64,000 nt of DNA from Polycladidibacter hongkongensis. GTDB taxonomy: Bacteria; Pseudomonadota; Alphaproteobacteria; Rhizobiales; Stappiaceae. Made by a program: the position numbers and the translations under genes. The stretch covers positions 1-64,000 of the forward strand of contig NZ_LLWC01000022.1 in the NCBI RefSeq assembly GCF_001561995.1, written 5' to 3'. Under the pieces are notes generated by a model. It had not been told where the DNA came from. It made no database searches and saw only the letters and a list, made by a program, of their open reading frames with translations. Positions 57,610 to 64,000 of the stretch are shown piece after piece (position 1 is the first letter of the stretch; each line of letters opens with the position of its first letter).

Positions 57610-58069
57610 CAAGCCTCCTGTAAAATGCGCGAATACCAATTGGTGCTAGGGGTTATTTCATGTTTGCCCCAGCCGCGTCTCAGCCGCAAGACACTTACAC
57701 ACAAAAGGGCAATGCCCCCCAACAATTCAAGTGGGTAGTGGCAAGAAAGCACGTTGATGCAAATGAAAAGGCCAAAACAAGTAAGTCATGGCTCGAAGAA
57801 CCAAGGGCTTTTTAGGGCGGCCTAATCGCACCGCAAAGCACGTAGTAAATAATTTTAATACTTTAACTCATCAAAAATCCAAATGCAGGGCAACTACTTC
57901 TCTCAAACGAGGCCGGTGCTTTTTGCCGCTCTTGCCAGCCTTCCTTCCCAACCCCTGCTCACGCACAGCCTAGGCCGATAGCCCGATGGGAGCGGTGGTA
58001 AATTTCTTGAAAATTCACAAACGTGACGGCGAACCGTCAACCTTAGTGCCATTAATCAAGGAGAGACCT
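57610..58069. other. gene-poor stretch, 5' edge of the accessory island
   Basis: About 460 bases with no gene I can support. A 61-codon plus-strand frame (57788-57973) has no ribosome binding site. A GACGG-CGAA-CCGTC tetraloop hairpin at 58023-58036 lies about 35 bases before the next gene. Confidence 0.45.
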
Positions 58070-58294
58070 ATGGGAAGCATCAGAGTTTTCGGCGACAACC
58101 CTAGCAACGGCCCAAGCCATTACGCGTCGATTGCAGCACGCGATCAAGTTAACGAAGAGAACCCCGGCTGGTACGTTGAGCTTGATTACGACGCTTCTGT
58201 TACGACAGCGCGTTACACTTCCGCAACCGCAGACGACGACCAATTGATAGCCGCCTTTACCCCGCTATTTCCGGGCATGCATGTTGTAAAATAA
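58070..58294 (+). CDS. small orphan protein
   Basis: A 74-residue acidic, soluble protein that I do not recognise (GSIRVFGDNPSNGPSHYASI near the start; YTSATADDDQLIAAFTPLFP near the end). The start at ATG 58070 is supported by AGGAGAG just upstream; the frame is open from 57986. A GC hairpin (GAGGGG/CCCCTC) lies about 10 bases after the stop. It belongs to the island between mgtE and the tRNA-Leu gene. Confidence 0.6.
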   Translation: MGSIRVFGDNPSNGPSHYASIAARDQVNEENPGWYVELDYDASVTTARYTSATADDDQLIAAFTPLFPGMHVVK

Positions 58295-58305
58295 AGAAAT
58301 GGAGG

Positions 58306-58320
58306 GAGGGGGTTCCCCTC
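58306..58320 (+). terminator. short hairpin after the small orphan gene
   Basis: GAGGGG, GTT and CCCCTC form a 6-bp GC stem after the stop of the 74-residue gene. There is no T run, so use as a terminator is uncertain. Confidence 0.35.
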
Positions 58321-58559
58321 TCGACCTACTATACAGTGAAAGGATGGGCCAAAAGACGATTGCCGTTCAGCTGAGACGCACCTCTCGGTAAAAGGCACCA
58401 ATGAAAGGCATGCGGCAAATATTACGTAAAATTTTATTTTCCGACTACATCCATTTATCTAAAGATGTGCTTGATAAAATCAGCAATTTCACTTTGGCAA
58501 TAAAAAACACCGTGCTAAACATGGAAGACAAACAGACTATTTTTAATGGAATCGACGCA

Positions 58560-59153
58560 ATGAATATAAAACCATTATTATTACTAGTAATTTTTGCCAC
58601 TACTGGTTGCGTAACCAATCGAGCGCCAATGTCTGAAGGACAAGCAATCGAGCAGCTACAAGACCATGCGATCGCATACGCTCGTGTCAAAAACAATGGT
58701 GAAACTTGTAACAACGGCTACTTTCGCGCCGTAAATATCTCCAACAAAAATCTTGAAGTCGTAAGCAACGGCGAGCTCAACACCATTGAACCCGGAGAAT
58801 ATGTAGTAACTTACGTAGGATGCGCCGGTTTTTACGTGCAGTTGTATAGAGGCAGAAGAGACTACAGCATTCTCGACATGCCGGAACTAATGGTAAAAGC
58901 ACCACAATTCGCTGTAGCAAGCGGAAAAGTATATGATATGGGTAGCTTGGATTTGGTGACAGCAGAAGACTCGAGTTTCTTTTCTTTAGGCTCTGTTTTT
59001 CCGACCGGCCGTGTTCCCACTGCTGCAGATAGAACCGAATTTAAGAAAAGATACCCAGCACTTTCGAAAAAAGTAAAACCGCTAGAATTTAAGACATTTG
59101 TTTCGAGTGAGCTCGTGGATTTGTATACGAAAATCAAATCCCTGCGCAAATAG
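58560..59153 (+). CDS. orphan lipoprotein, AT-rich gene
   Basis: A 197-residue lipoprotein with a short signal peptide and the lipobox TTGC (Cys 17). The mature part has no domain that I recognise (YVVTYVGCAGFYVQLYRGRR in the middle, KSLRK at the end). The gene is noticeably more AT-rich, with AAT/AAA/ATA codons more frequent than in its neighbours, which suggests acquisition from elsewhere. The frame is open from 58401, but the start at 58560 gives a proper lipoprotein signal. A strong terminator follows. Confidence 0.75.
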   Translation: MNIKPLLLLVIFATTGCVTNRAPMSEGQAIEQLQDHAIAYARVKNNGETCNNGYFRAVNISNKNLEVVSNGELNTIEPGEYVVTYVGCAGFYVQLYRGRRDYSILDMPELMVKAPQFAVASGKVYDMGSLDLVTAEDSSFFSLGSVFPTGRVPTAADRTEFKKRYPALSKKVKPLEFKTFVSSELVDLYTKIKSLRK

Positions 59154-59161
59154 CGATTGCG

Positions 59162-59186
59162 ACCTCCACCATGGGTGGAGGTTCTA
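59162..59186 (+). terminator. terminator after the orphan lipoprotein gene
   Basis: ACCTCCACC, ATG and GGTGGAGGT form a perfect 9-bp stem, followed by TCTATT, 9 bases after the stop. Confidence 0.75.
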
Positions 59187-59446
59187 TTCACTCTTTGCAG
59201 CCACGCACGGCGGCAAGGATCTCGCGCATGGCTTTCACGCGGTTTCTGGAACTCACCAGCACTATACAGGGTTGTGCCGCAAAGCTTACGCGGTTTCGCG
59301 CTTCTGGCGTTTCGACTACAATCAGCTCGCTCTCAATTCGTGGCTTGGGGTTTAGCGAGTTGATCTGTTTTAATGGCAGCCAATACCCTAGAGGGTGCTG
59401 CAAGCTTAGCCTGCCATTGGCCGCACTGGTTTTCTCTAGAGGCATT

Positions 59447-59925
59447 TTAGGCGTTAAGCTTAGCGGCTTGTTTCCACCTAGCAAAAGTGTTGATGCGATG
59501 GAGGTGAATGTCGATCGCAAAGCGTTGGTGATGAGCGGAAACAAAGAGATTTCGAAGGCCGGTAAATACTTCCAGAAACCTTTGCAGTTGCCCCTGCGAT
59601 TTGAACTCCTGCATGGCGCGCTCTAGGGATCAAACGGCAAATGAGAGTTCTCGGCCCGGTTGTTTAAGCCCTTGTGGCGAAGGTGCTCAACAGCGGGTAC
59701 CACCTTGCGTCTTGCCGCTCCATAGGAGCCGAGTTTATCTCTAACCATCCGCGTTGTCGCGACACCTTGCTTCTTCAAAGAATAGGTCAGTAATCGCTTC
59801 GCTGCCCCAATTCACGAGATGTACTGCGCCGATTTTGCAGGATCTCATCTAGATGCCAAAGATTAGTGGTGCTTGGTTTCTTGCGGCTCAAACTGACAGG
59901 GACTGCCCCTGGGCAACGCATGTGA
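59447..59925 (-). pseudogene. decayed IS6-family transposase
   Basis: Three pieces of an IS6-type DDE transposase can be read in the right order on the minus strand. They are: SRKKPSTTNLWHLDEI (59843 to about 59890), carrying the first catalytic Asp; AAKRLLTYSLKKQGVATTR continuing to the KLGSYGAARRKVV and HKGLNNRAENSHLPF motifs (about 59627-59800), with the second Asp and the Glu; and MQEFKSQGQLQRFLEVFTGL to the natural stop at 59447. An internal deletion after WHLDE, frameshifts and a stop between the pieces make it non-functional. It lies just beside the tRNA-Leu gene. The rest of 59187-60060 holds no other recognisable gene. Confidence 0.88.
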
Positions 59926-60060
59926 TTGTCTCTAGTGGAAAGATAACGAAGCGGGGGCTGGTGCCCCGAAGGCTCTTTGCCGTTTGTTGCGCCTCTTTTT
60001 GTACCAGAGCACATCAGAAACACATAAGAGCTTGCCTATACTGGGATATTTCAAGAAAAA

Positions 60061-60147
60061 TGGTGCGGCCGAGAAGACTCGAACTTCCACGGGTTTTACC
60101 CCACAGCGACCTCAACGCTGCGCGTCTACCAATTCCGCCACGGCCGC
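60061..60147 (-). tRNA. tRNA-Leu (anticodon GAG)
   Basis: An 87-base tRNA with a long variable arm, read on the minus strand. The acceptor stem GCGGCCG pairs with CGGCCGC, the D arm contains GGTAGACGC, the anticodon arm CAGCG-TTGAGGT-CGCTG gives anticodon GAG, the T arm is GAAGTTCGAGTCTTC and the CCA end is encoded. It reads CUC/CUU leucine codons. Confidence 0.96.
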
Positions 60148-60351
60148 ACGCTGTAGCACCGAGTTCTTACTCACTCTTTTTCAAGAAGTGTTGCGCCCTC
60201 TCGGCTGGTGAGCGGTGATATAGCCCCCTGCTGGAAAGCGCGCAAGAGGCAAAAGCACCTTTATTCACAAAATGCCGTAAAAATTGCTATTTCCCCTTGT
60301 AGGTAAGCAACTTATCCACCGCACGCAACAAAAGTAACCCTAGATCGCGGC

Positions 60352-60621
60352 TTAGATTATAGCATCCAGCGCTTCTGGCCGCACCTCCGGACCACGCTCC
60401 AATACTTCTGTGATACGCACGCCAACCTTCTCGCCAATCACCATAACCTGACCGCGGGCGATGGGTGTCTTGTTTGCCAGAATTAGCACATCATCACTCT
60501 CATGGGCGTCCAGCCCGATCACCCCGCCACGCCCCATGCGCAACAATTGATGGATCGGCATTTCCGCTTGCCCCAGAACCACAGAGATTTCCACCGAGAT
60601 ATCGTCAAAAGTGGTCATCAC
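60352..60621 (-). CDS. FliN-type SpoA-domain protein, orphan
   Basis: An 89-residue protein made of a single SpoA/C-ring domain (VEISVVLGQAEMPIHQLLRM, GRGGVIGLDAHESDDVLILA, GQVMVIGEKVGVRITEVLER). It matches the flagellar switch protein FliN C-terminal domain and lacks the FliN N-terminal extension. No other flagellar genes are in the window; it lies next to lipB. It could be a stray FliN copy serving the flagellar switch encoded elsewhere, or a related secretion-type SpoA protein. Confidence 0.85.
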   Translation of the reverse strand: MMTTFDDISVEISVVLGQAEMPIHQLLRMGRGGVIGLDAHESDDVLILANKTPIARGQVMVIGEKVGVRITEVLERGPEVRPEALDAII

Positions 60622-60838
60622 GTCCCCTTCACAACTCCAAAATCCGGCCCGCGCGCTTGACGAAGCGAGCCCATCCGCTCCATATGCTAATCGCTAAGCA
60701 CAAGCGGCGGCGCTGCAGGCCGCAGCGGCACAACCCTATAGGAATTGCAAGAGCCGGTCTATCATTGCCAGCGGGTTTGGTTCGTACCGTCCCCAACCAC
60801 TCTTGCGTTAAAGATGACAGCGTAAGGAATTGCCAGCC

Positions 60839-61570
60839 ATGGCACAGCGCCAGCAACTCACCTTGGATTTTCACGCCCAAACAGGCACACCACCCGTTGA
60901 ATGGGTGGTGGATGATGAACTTGTCACCTATGAAGCCGCCGCCGCGGAGATGGAGCAGCGTGTTGCCGCCATAGCAGCAGGAGAGGCCCGCGAGCGTGTC
61001 TGGCTCTTGCAACACCCGCCGCTCTACACCGCAGGCACCAGCGCCGACCCGCAAGATCTTCTCGCCAAAGACCGCTTTCCGGTCTATGAGACCGGGCGCG
61101 GCGGACAATATACCTATCATGGCCCTGGCCAGCGCGTCGCCTATGTAATGCTTGATCTGCGACGCCGTCAGCAAGATGTGCGCGCCTTTGTCTCGGCACT
61201 GGAGCAGTGGCTCATCAATACACTTGAAGCGCACAATATCCGCGGCGAACGCCGTGAAGATCGCGTCGGTGTCTGGGTCCAACGCCCAGAGAAAGGCGCT
61301 GGCGTTGAAGACAAAATCGCCGCTCTTGGCATCCGCCTGCGCAAGTGGGTCACCTTCCACGGCATCAGCATCAACATAGCGCCAGAGCTAGAGCATTTCT
61401 CTGGCATTGTCCCCTGCGGCGTGCAGCAACACGGTACAACCAGCTTTGAAGATCTCGGCCAGCTCGTCACCATGCCAGAAGTGGATATGGTGATGGCAGA
61501 CCAGTTCCAGCAGATCTTTGGCCCGATTGAGCCCATTGGCCCGTCAGGCCTTGCTGCGGGCGCCGAATAA
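60839..61570 (+). CDS. lipB: lipoyl(octanoyl) transferase LipB
   Basis: LipB (243 residues) moves octanoate from acyl carrier protein to E2 and GcvH proteins, the first step of lipoate attachment. Key segments are [38 protein letters not shown], the lysine-bearing [17 protein letters not shown], and [17 protein letters not shown] with the active cysteine. The start at 60839 follows AAGGA at about 10 bases; an in-frame TTG at 60830 is also possible. It is convergent with acyP, 4 bases apart. Confidence 0.96.
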   Translation: MAQRQQLTLDFHAQTGTPPVEWVVDDELVTYEAAAAEMEQRVAAIAAGEARERVWLLQHPPLYTAGTSADPQDLLAKDRFPVYETGRGGQYTYHGPGQRVAYVMLDLRRRQQDVRAFVSALEQWLINTLEAHNIRGERREDRVGVWVQRPEKGAGVEDKIAALGIRLRKWVTFHGISINIAPELEHFSGIVPCGVQQHGTTSFEDLGQLVTMPEVDMVMADQFQQIFGPIEPIGPSGLAAGAE

Positions 61571-61574
61571 CCGA

Positions 61575-61856
61575 TCAACCTCGCGCAATGACAAAGCCAC
61601 TCAAGGTGGTTGCGTCCAATTCGATCACACCGGCCAGCTCCACCTCGCTTACCCGCGCATAGGTGGGGCCGCGTTCTGCTGCTTGCATGAGCAGCGTTGT
61701 CGAGACATCTGTGCCCGCGATCACGGCTTCCACCCGCCCATCCGGTAAATTTCGTACATATCCGGCAGCTCCAAGCATCCTTGCCTGTTCTGCAAACCAG
61801 CGGCGATACCCAACGCCCTGAACACGGCCACTGATAATCAACTTCTGTGCCAGCAT
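61575..61856 (-). CDS. acyP: acylphosphatase
   Basis: A 93-residue acylphosphatase that hydrolyses carboxyl-phosphate bonds such as in carbamoyl or 1,3-bisphosphoglycerate. The catalytic Arg lies in SGRVQGVGYRRWFAEQA and the Asn in GYVRNLPDGRVEAVIAG. The start is taken at ATG 61856, with the family N-terminus (AQKLIISGRVQGVGYR); GGAGCG-like purines are upstream. It is convergent with lipB. Confidence 0.93.
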   Translation of the reverse strand: MLAQKLIISGRVQGVGYRRWFAEQARMLGAAGYVRNLPDGRVEAVIAGTDVSTTLLMQAAERGPTYARVSEVELAGVIELDATTLSGFVIARG

Positions 61857-61933
61857 TCGCTCCTCCCTCGAGTGACCAAGCACTAAAACCACTATGCGAT
61901 ATCGCTAACTAAATTCACGAGTTATTACACATA

Positions 61934-61960
61934 CAAAAAAGGGCGACCCGAAGGCCGCCC
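61934..61960 (-). terminator. terminator after the riboflavin transporter gene
   Basis: On the minus strand GGGCGGCC, a short loop, GGTCGCCC and a six-T run follow the transporter stop by about 11 bases. It is a good rho-independent terminator. Confidence 0.85.
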
Positions 61961-61970
61961 GACAACAAGA

Positions 61971-62867
61971 TTACGCTCTTTCTACTCTTATAAGATATAG
62001 CGAGGCACCAATTATCATCAATGCCCCGAGCCAAAGATTGCCCGGAGGCACCCAGCCAAAGACGACCAGCCCTGTCAGCACATTAAATGGCAGCTTCACA
62101 TGATCAAACGGCTGCAAGAATGCCGCATCAACCTTTTCATAGGCCAACGCCAGGCTGCCTTGCGCAATTGCACCGAGCACCCCGGCGACAACAACCAGCG
62201 CCCAAGCCGACTGGCCACTTGGTAGCTCAAGCGCACCACCGCCTGCAGACAGCGCCAACACCAGATTAATCGGGGTCAGCAGCAACAACAGGTAAAGCGT
62301 TACACTTTGCGCGCTCTCCGTACCTTCCAGCTTTTTCATCACCAAGATGGAGCTACCCCACAACAGAGCAGCGCCAACCGGCAACAATGCCGCAAGTTTA
62401 AAATCATCCTGCCATGGCGCTAGAATAATCATACCGCCGACAAAACCAACAGCTGTTGCCAACCAACGCTCGTAGCTCGCTTTTTCGCCCAGAAACAGCG
62501 CAGCGCCAATGGTCACAAAAAATGGCGATGTCATGAGCAATGCAATTGCTTGCCAGATCGGCACCCCCTGCGCCAATCCAGCGGTCCATAATTGCACGCC
62601 CAAAGCTGCCAGCACCACACGAAACACGTGCAAACCCAGCTGCTTGGTGCGCAGCGCCGCCACACCACCACGCAGCACCAGCGGCAACAACACCACAAGC
62701 GAAACGAAGTACTGCCAAAAGGTGGCACTGGCGGACCCAAGCCCCAAGTTCATCGTCAGATATTGCATTGCAGCGTTTACTAGGGCAAACACCGCCCCGG
62801 CAAACACCATCCAAGCGGCCCCAACGAGCCGATGGGATAAGCCCATACGAGAAAGCGCCTCACTCAT
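61971..62867 (-). CDS. ribN: EamA-family riboflavin transporter RibN
   Basis: A 298-residue drug/metabolite transporter with ten hydrophobic helices arranged as two EamA repeats (for example WMVFAGAVFALVNAAMQYLT, AIALLMTSPFFVTIGAALFL, VAGVLGAIAQGSLALAYEKV, GLVVFGWVPPGNLWLGALMI). The EamA family includes RibN, the riboflavin importer first described in Rhizobium. Here the assignment rests mainly on the FMN riboswitch about 160 bases upstream in the same orientation. The ATG is preceded by GGGGG. The unit ends in a strong terminator. Confidence 0.88.
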   Translation of the reverse strand: MSEALSRMGLSHRLVGAAWMVFAGAVFALVNAAMQYLTMNLGLGSASATFWQYFVSLVVLLPLVLRGGVAALRTKQLGLHVFRVVLAALGVQLWTAGLAQGVPIWQAIALLMTSPFFVTIGAALFLGEKASYERWLATAVGFVGGMIILAPWQDDFKLAALLPVGAALLWGSSILVMKKLEGTESAQSVTLYLLLLLTPINLVLALSAGGGALELPSGQSAWALVVVAGVLGAIAQGSLALAYEKVDAAFLQPFDHVKLPFNVLTGLVVFGWVPPGNLWLGALMIIGASLYLIRVERA

Positions 62868-63030
62868 AATGCGCCCCCGCCGTTGCGGACCTAAGGCGCC
62901 CGCATATCAAAATCTTTTTCTTCACTTCAACCTCTGATTCAAAGGGCGCTGCGGCGGATAGCCACGCACCAGAACATATGAATCAGGACAAACGTCGCCC
63001 TGCGACAGCACAGGCTGCACAAGTTGATCA

Positions 63031-63168
63031 TCTCTTTCATCCGGACTGTAACCGTCGGCTCCGGAATCACACCGGATCTGCTGACCCTGCACATCGCAGG
63101 CGCTCGCGGACTAGTTTCCGTTCAACAGGAAACATCACCACCGGTGGGGACTTTCACCCCGCCCTGAG
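63031..63168 (-). promoter_or_regulatory. FMN riboswitch (RFN element)
   Basis: Read on the minus strand, the RFN consensus is complete: TCAGGGCGGGGTGAAAGTCC, CCCACCGGTGGT, CCGCGAGCGC, GGTCAGCAGATCCGGTGTGA, TTCCGGAGCCGACGGTTACA and GTCCGGATGAAAGAGA. The element stands between its promoter region (about 63170-63230) and ribN. FMN binding is expected to switch expression off. The space down to the start codon (62868-63030) would hold the expression platform. I could not fix whether control is by termination or by hiding the ribosome binding site. Confidence 0.95.
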
Positions 63169-63228
63169 AAGCGCGCAGCCTTGACCACGCCAACTTTTAC
63201 TAGCAGAAATAATAGGAGGACGCATCTA

Positions 63229-63250
63229 GTTTTTCAGTATCACTGAAAAG
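63229..63250 (-). terminator. weak hairpin after the GGCT-like gene
   Basis: TTTTCAGT, ATC and ACTGAAAA form an 8-bp AT-rich stem just beyond the stop at 63257. It is a weak terminator at best. Confidence 0.35.
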
Positions 63251-63256
63251 ACTCGC

Positions 63257-63679
63257 CTAACGTTGCAACAAGCTCAGAACATGCTGTCTATACAGCTGCG
63301 GCATCTGCCATTGTTCAAGCGCATCGGCCAGCCCCTCTATCGCCTTGTCATGCGCCCGGCCACTAGCCGCACTGCGCGTCACGTAAACAAGAGCGGATCG
63401 CGTAATACCTTGATGACGAACAGGAATAAACACTTTGTCCATAGCGCCGCGCATCAACGCCTCCGCGCTATCGACACTTGGCACATCGCTGACATGCAAA
63501 TCCCAAAGCACACCGTGCACGCACTGCATCGGCGCTTTCAACAGGCTTGGTACACCGCCGCGTCCAATAATGAAGCGGTACCCATCCATCTGCGCAGGGC
63601 CAAGGGTTTTCGCACGCTTACAGCGTTTTGCCATCACATCGCGATTCATCAAGCGGCCATATGAGAAGTAAAGTGGCAT
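63257..63679 (-). CDS. gamma-glutamylcyclotransferase-like (GGACT/BtrG-type) protein
   Basis: A 140-residue protein with the gamma-glutamylcyclotransferase fold. The N-terminal substrate loop YFSYGRLMN replaces the more usual FAYGTL or YFAYGSN. AQMDGYRFIIGRGGVPSLL and VHGVLWDLHVSDVPSVDSAE follow, the last holding the likely catalytic acidic residue. These proteins release 5-oxoproline from gamma-glutamyl groups. The substrate is unknown. It lies 8 bases downstream of the HAD gene, probably co-transcribed. Confidence 0.8.
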   Translation of the reverse strand: MPLYFSYGRLMNRDVMAKRCKRAKTLGPAQMDGYRFIIGRGGVPSLLKAPMQCVHGVLWDLHVSDVPSVDSAEALMRGAMDKVFIPVRHQGITRSALVYVTRSAASGRAHDKAIEGLADALEQWQMPQLYRQHVLSLLQR

Positions 63680-63687
63680 AGTAGCCC

Positions 63688-64000
63688 CTATCGCGCATCA
63701 GCAGCAAACTGCCGCAATACTGGTAAAAGCTCGGCGGGATTCGCAGCCAAATGCGCAGGCTCCTCTTGCTCCAGCTCGTCCTGAGTGCCAAAGCCCCAGA
63801 GCACCCCAATGCTGGTAACCTTGTTTTTTCTTGCGCCGATCAGATCATATTTACGGTCACCAATCATCACCACCCGGTCGCTGGCAAGCCCCTCTGCCTC
63901 CAGCAGCGCCTTGATGAGCTCGCCTTTGTCGGCGCGTGCGCCGCCGGCAAAACTGCCATAAATCTCTTTAAAATATGGCTCCAAACCAAAATGCGTAACG
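63688..64000 (-). CDS. HAD-family phosphatase, partial
   Basis: The 3' part of a HAD-superfamily hydrolase gene; it is cut by the window edge, and the frame is open through position 64000. The remaining ~103 residues contain the motif III lysine region (ARADKGELIKALLEAEGL) and motif IV (RVVMIGDRKYDLIGARKN). GVLWGFGTQDELEQEEP follows, typical of phosphoglycolate phosphatase-like enzymes. The N-terminal nucleophile Asp lies outside the window. It precedes the GGCT-like gene in the same orientation. Confidence 0.85.
   Translation of the reverse strand, partial: VTHFGLEPYFKEIYGSFAGGARADKGELIKALLEAEGLASDRVVMIGDRKYDLIGARKNKVTSIGVLWGFGTQDELEQEEPAHLAANPAELLPVLRQFAADAR

Noticed and set aside
57788-57973. 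61-codon plus-strand frame after mgtE
   Set aside because: No ribosome binding site and no family resemblance.
59188-59544. 118-codon minus-strand frame
   Set aside because: It partly overlaps the IS6 transposase C-terminal piece in another frame; the rest shows no domain.
1-64000. CRISPR arrays, prophage or conjugative modules
   Set aside because: I saw no regularly spaced repeats, phage structural genes, integrases or transfer genes; the only mobile trace is the IS6 remnant.

Overview
The window looks like a chromosomal segment of an alphaproteobacterium, most likely a marine member of the Hyphomicrobiales/Stappiaceae type (Pseudovibrio/Labrenzia-like). This rests on gene content and order: DUF3572, divK, rpmG, MFS, Nudix, DUF983, rnr, topA, dprA, plsY, pyrC, pyrB lie in one block. 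A second block runs RidA, GDPD, DUF482, HIT, clpA, clpS, phasin, SPOR-tailed D-Ala-D-Ala carboxypeptidase. DUF1489 and other proteins typical of the class are also present. The genus is inference. Base composition looks roughly mid-50s percent G+C by eye (not computed) and codon use is uniform over most of the window.

Layout. 1-5.2 kb: accessory genes (Cys-rich protein, Sel1-like protein, DUF2147 secreted protein, glutathione transferase, GNAT, ArnT-like glycosyltransferase). 5.7-13.4 kb: gatB and gatCA, which encode the tRNA-dependent amidotransferase, are split by about 4.3 kb holding a small membrane protein, a YjhX-family protein, a divergent YafY-type regulator/target pair with a palindromic operator, an outer-membrane protein and a GNAT. 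13.5-18 kb: TetR regulator, Sel1 lipoprotein, ung, ruvX and an AidB-like acyl-CoA dehydrogenase. 18.2-31.2 kb: a long plus-strand housekeeping run, pyrB-pyrC-plsY-dprA-topA-rnr-DUF983-Nudix-MFS-rpmG. The dihydroorotase homologue in it lacks the metal-binding histidines. 31.2-32.1 kb: an unusual gene-free gap. 32.1-44.1 kb: divK, DUF3572, dinB, RidA, GDPD, DUF482, HIT, an hscC chaperone with an overlapping degenerate J-protein, an FMN-binding oxidase-like protein, and clpA/clpS.

44.6-53.3 kb: phasin, a D,D-carboxypeptidase with a SPOR domain, then a minus-strand trio of an eight-heme cytochrome c with HEAT/TPR tail, a vWA protein and a membrane J-protein. These are followed by DUF1489, a 36-residue membrane peptide with its own terminator, DUF599 and a ClpP-family protease. 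53.5-57.6 kb: a GGDEF-EAL protein, an ACT-domain protein and mgtE. 57.6-60.1 kb: a poorer, AT-richer island with two orphan genes, a decayed IS6-family transposase and a tRNA-Leu(GAG). 60.3-64 kb: an orphan FliN-domain protein, lipB, acylphosphatase, an FMN-riboswitch-controlled RibN-type riboflavin transporter, a gamma-glutamylcyclotransferase-like protein and the 3' part of a HAD phosphatase gene that runs off the window.

Most genes are housekeeping. The least explained elements are the octaheme cytochrome/vWA/J-protein trio, the HscC partner without an HPD motif, the 36-residue membrane peptide, the gene-free gap between rpmG and divK, and the 57.6-60.1 kb island.
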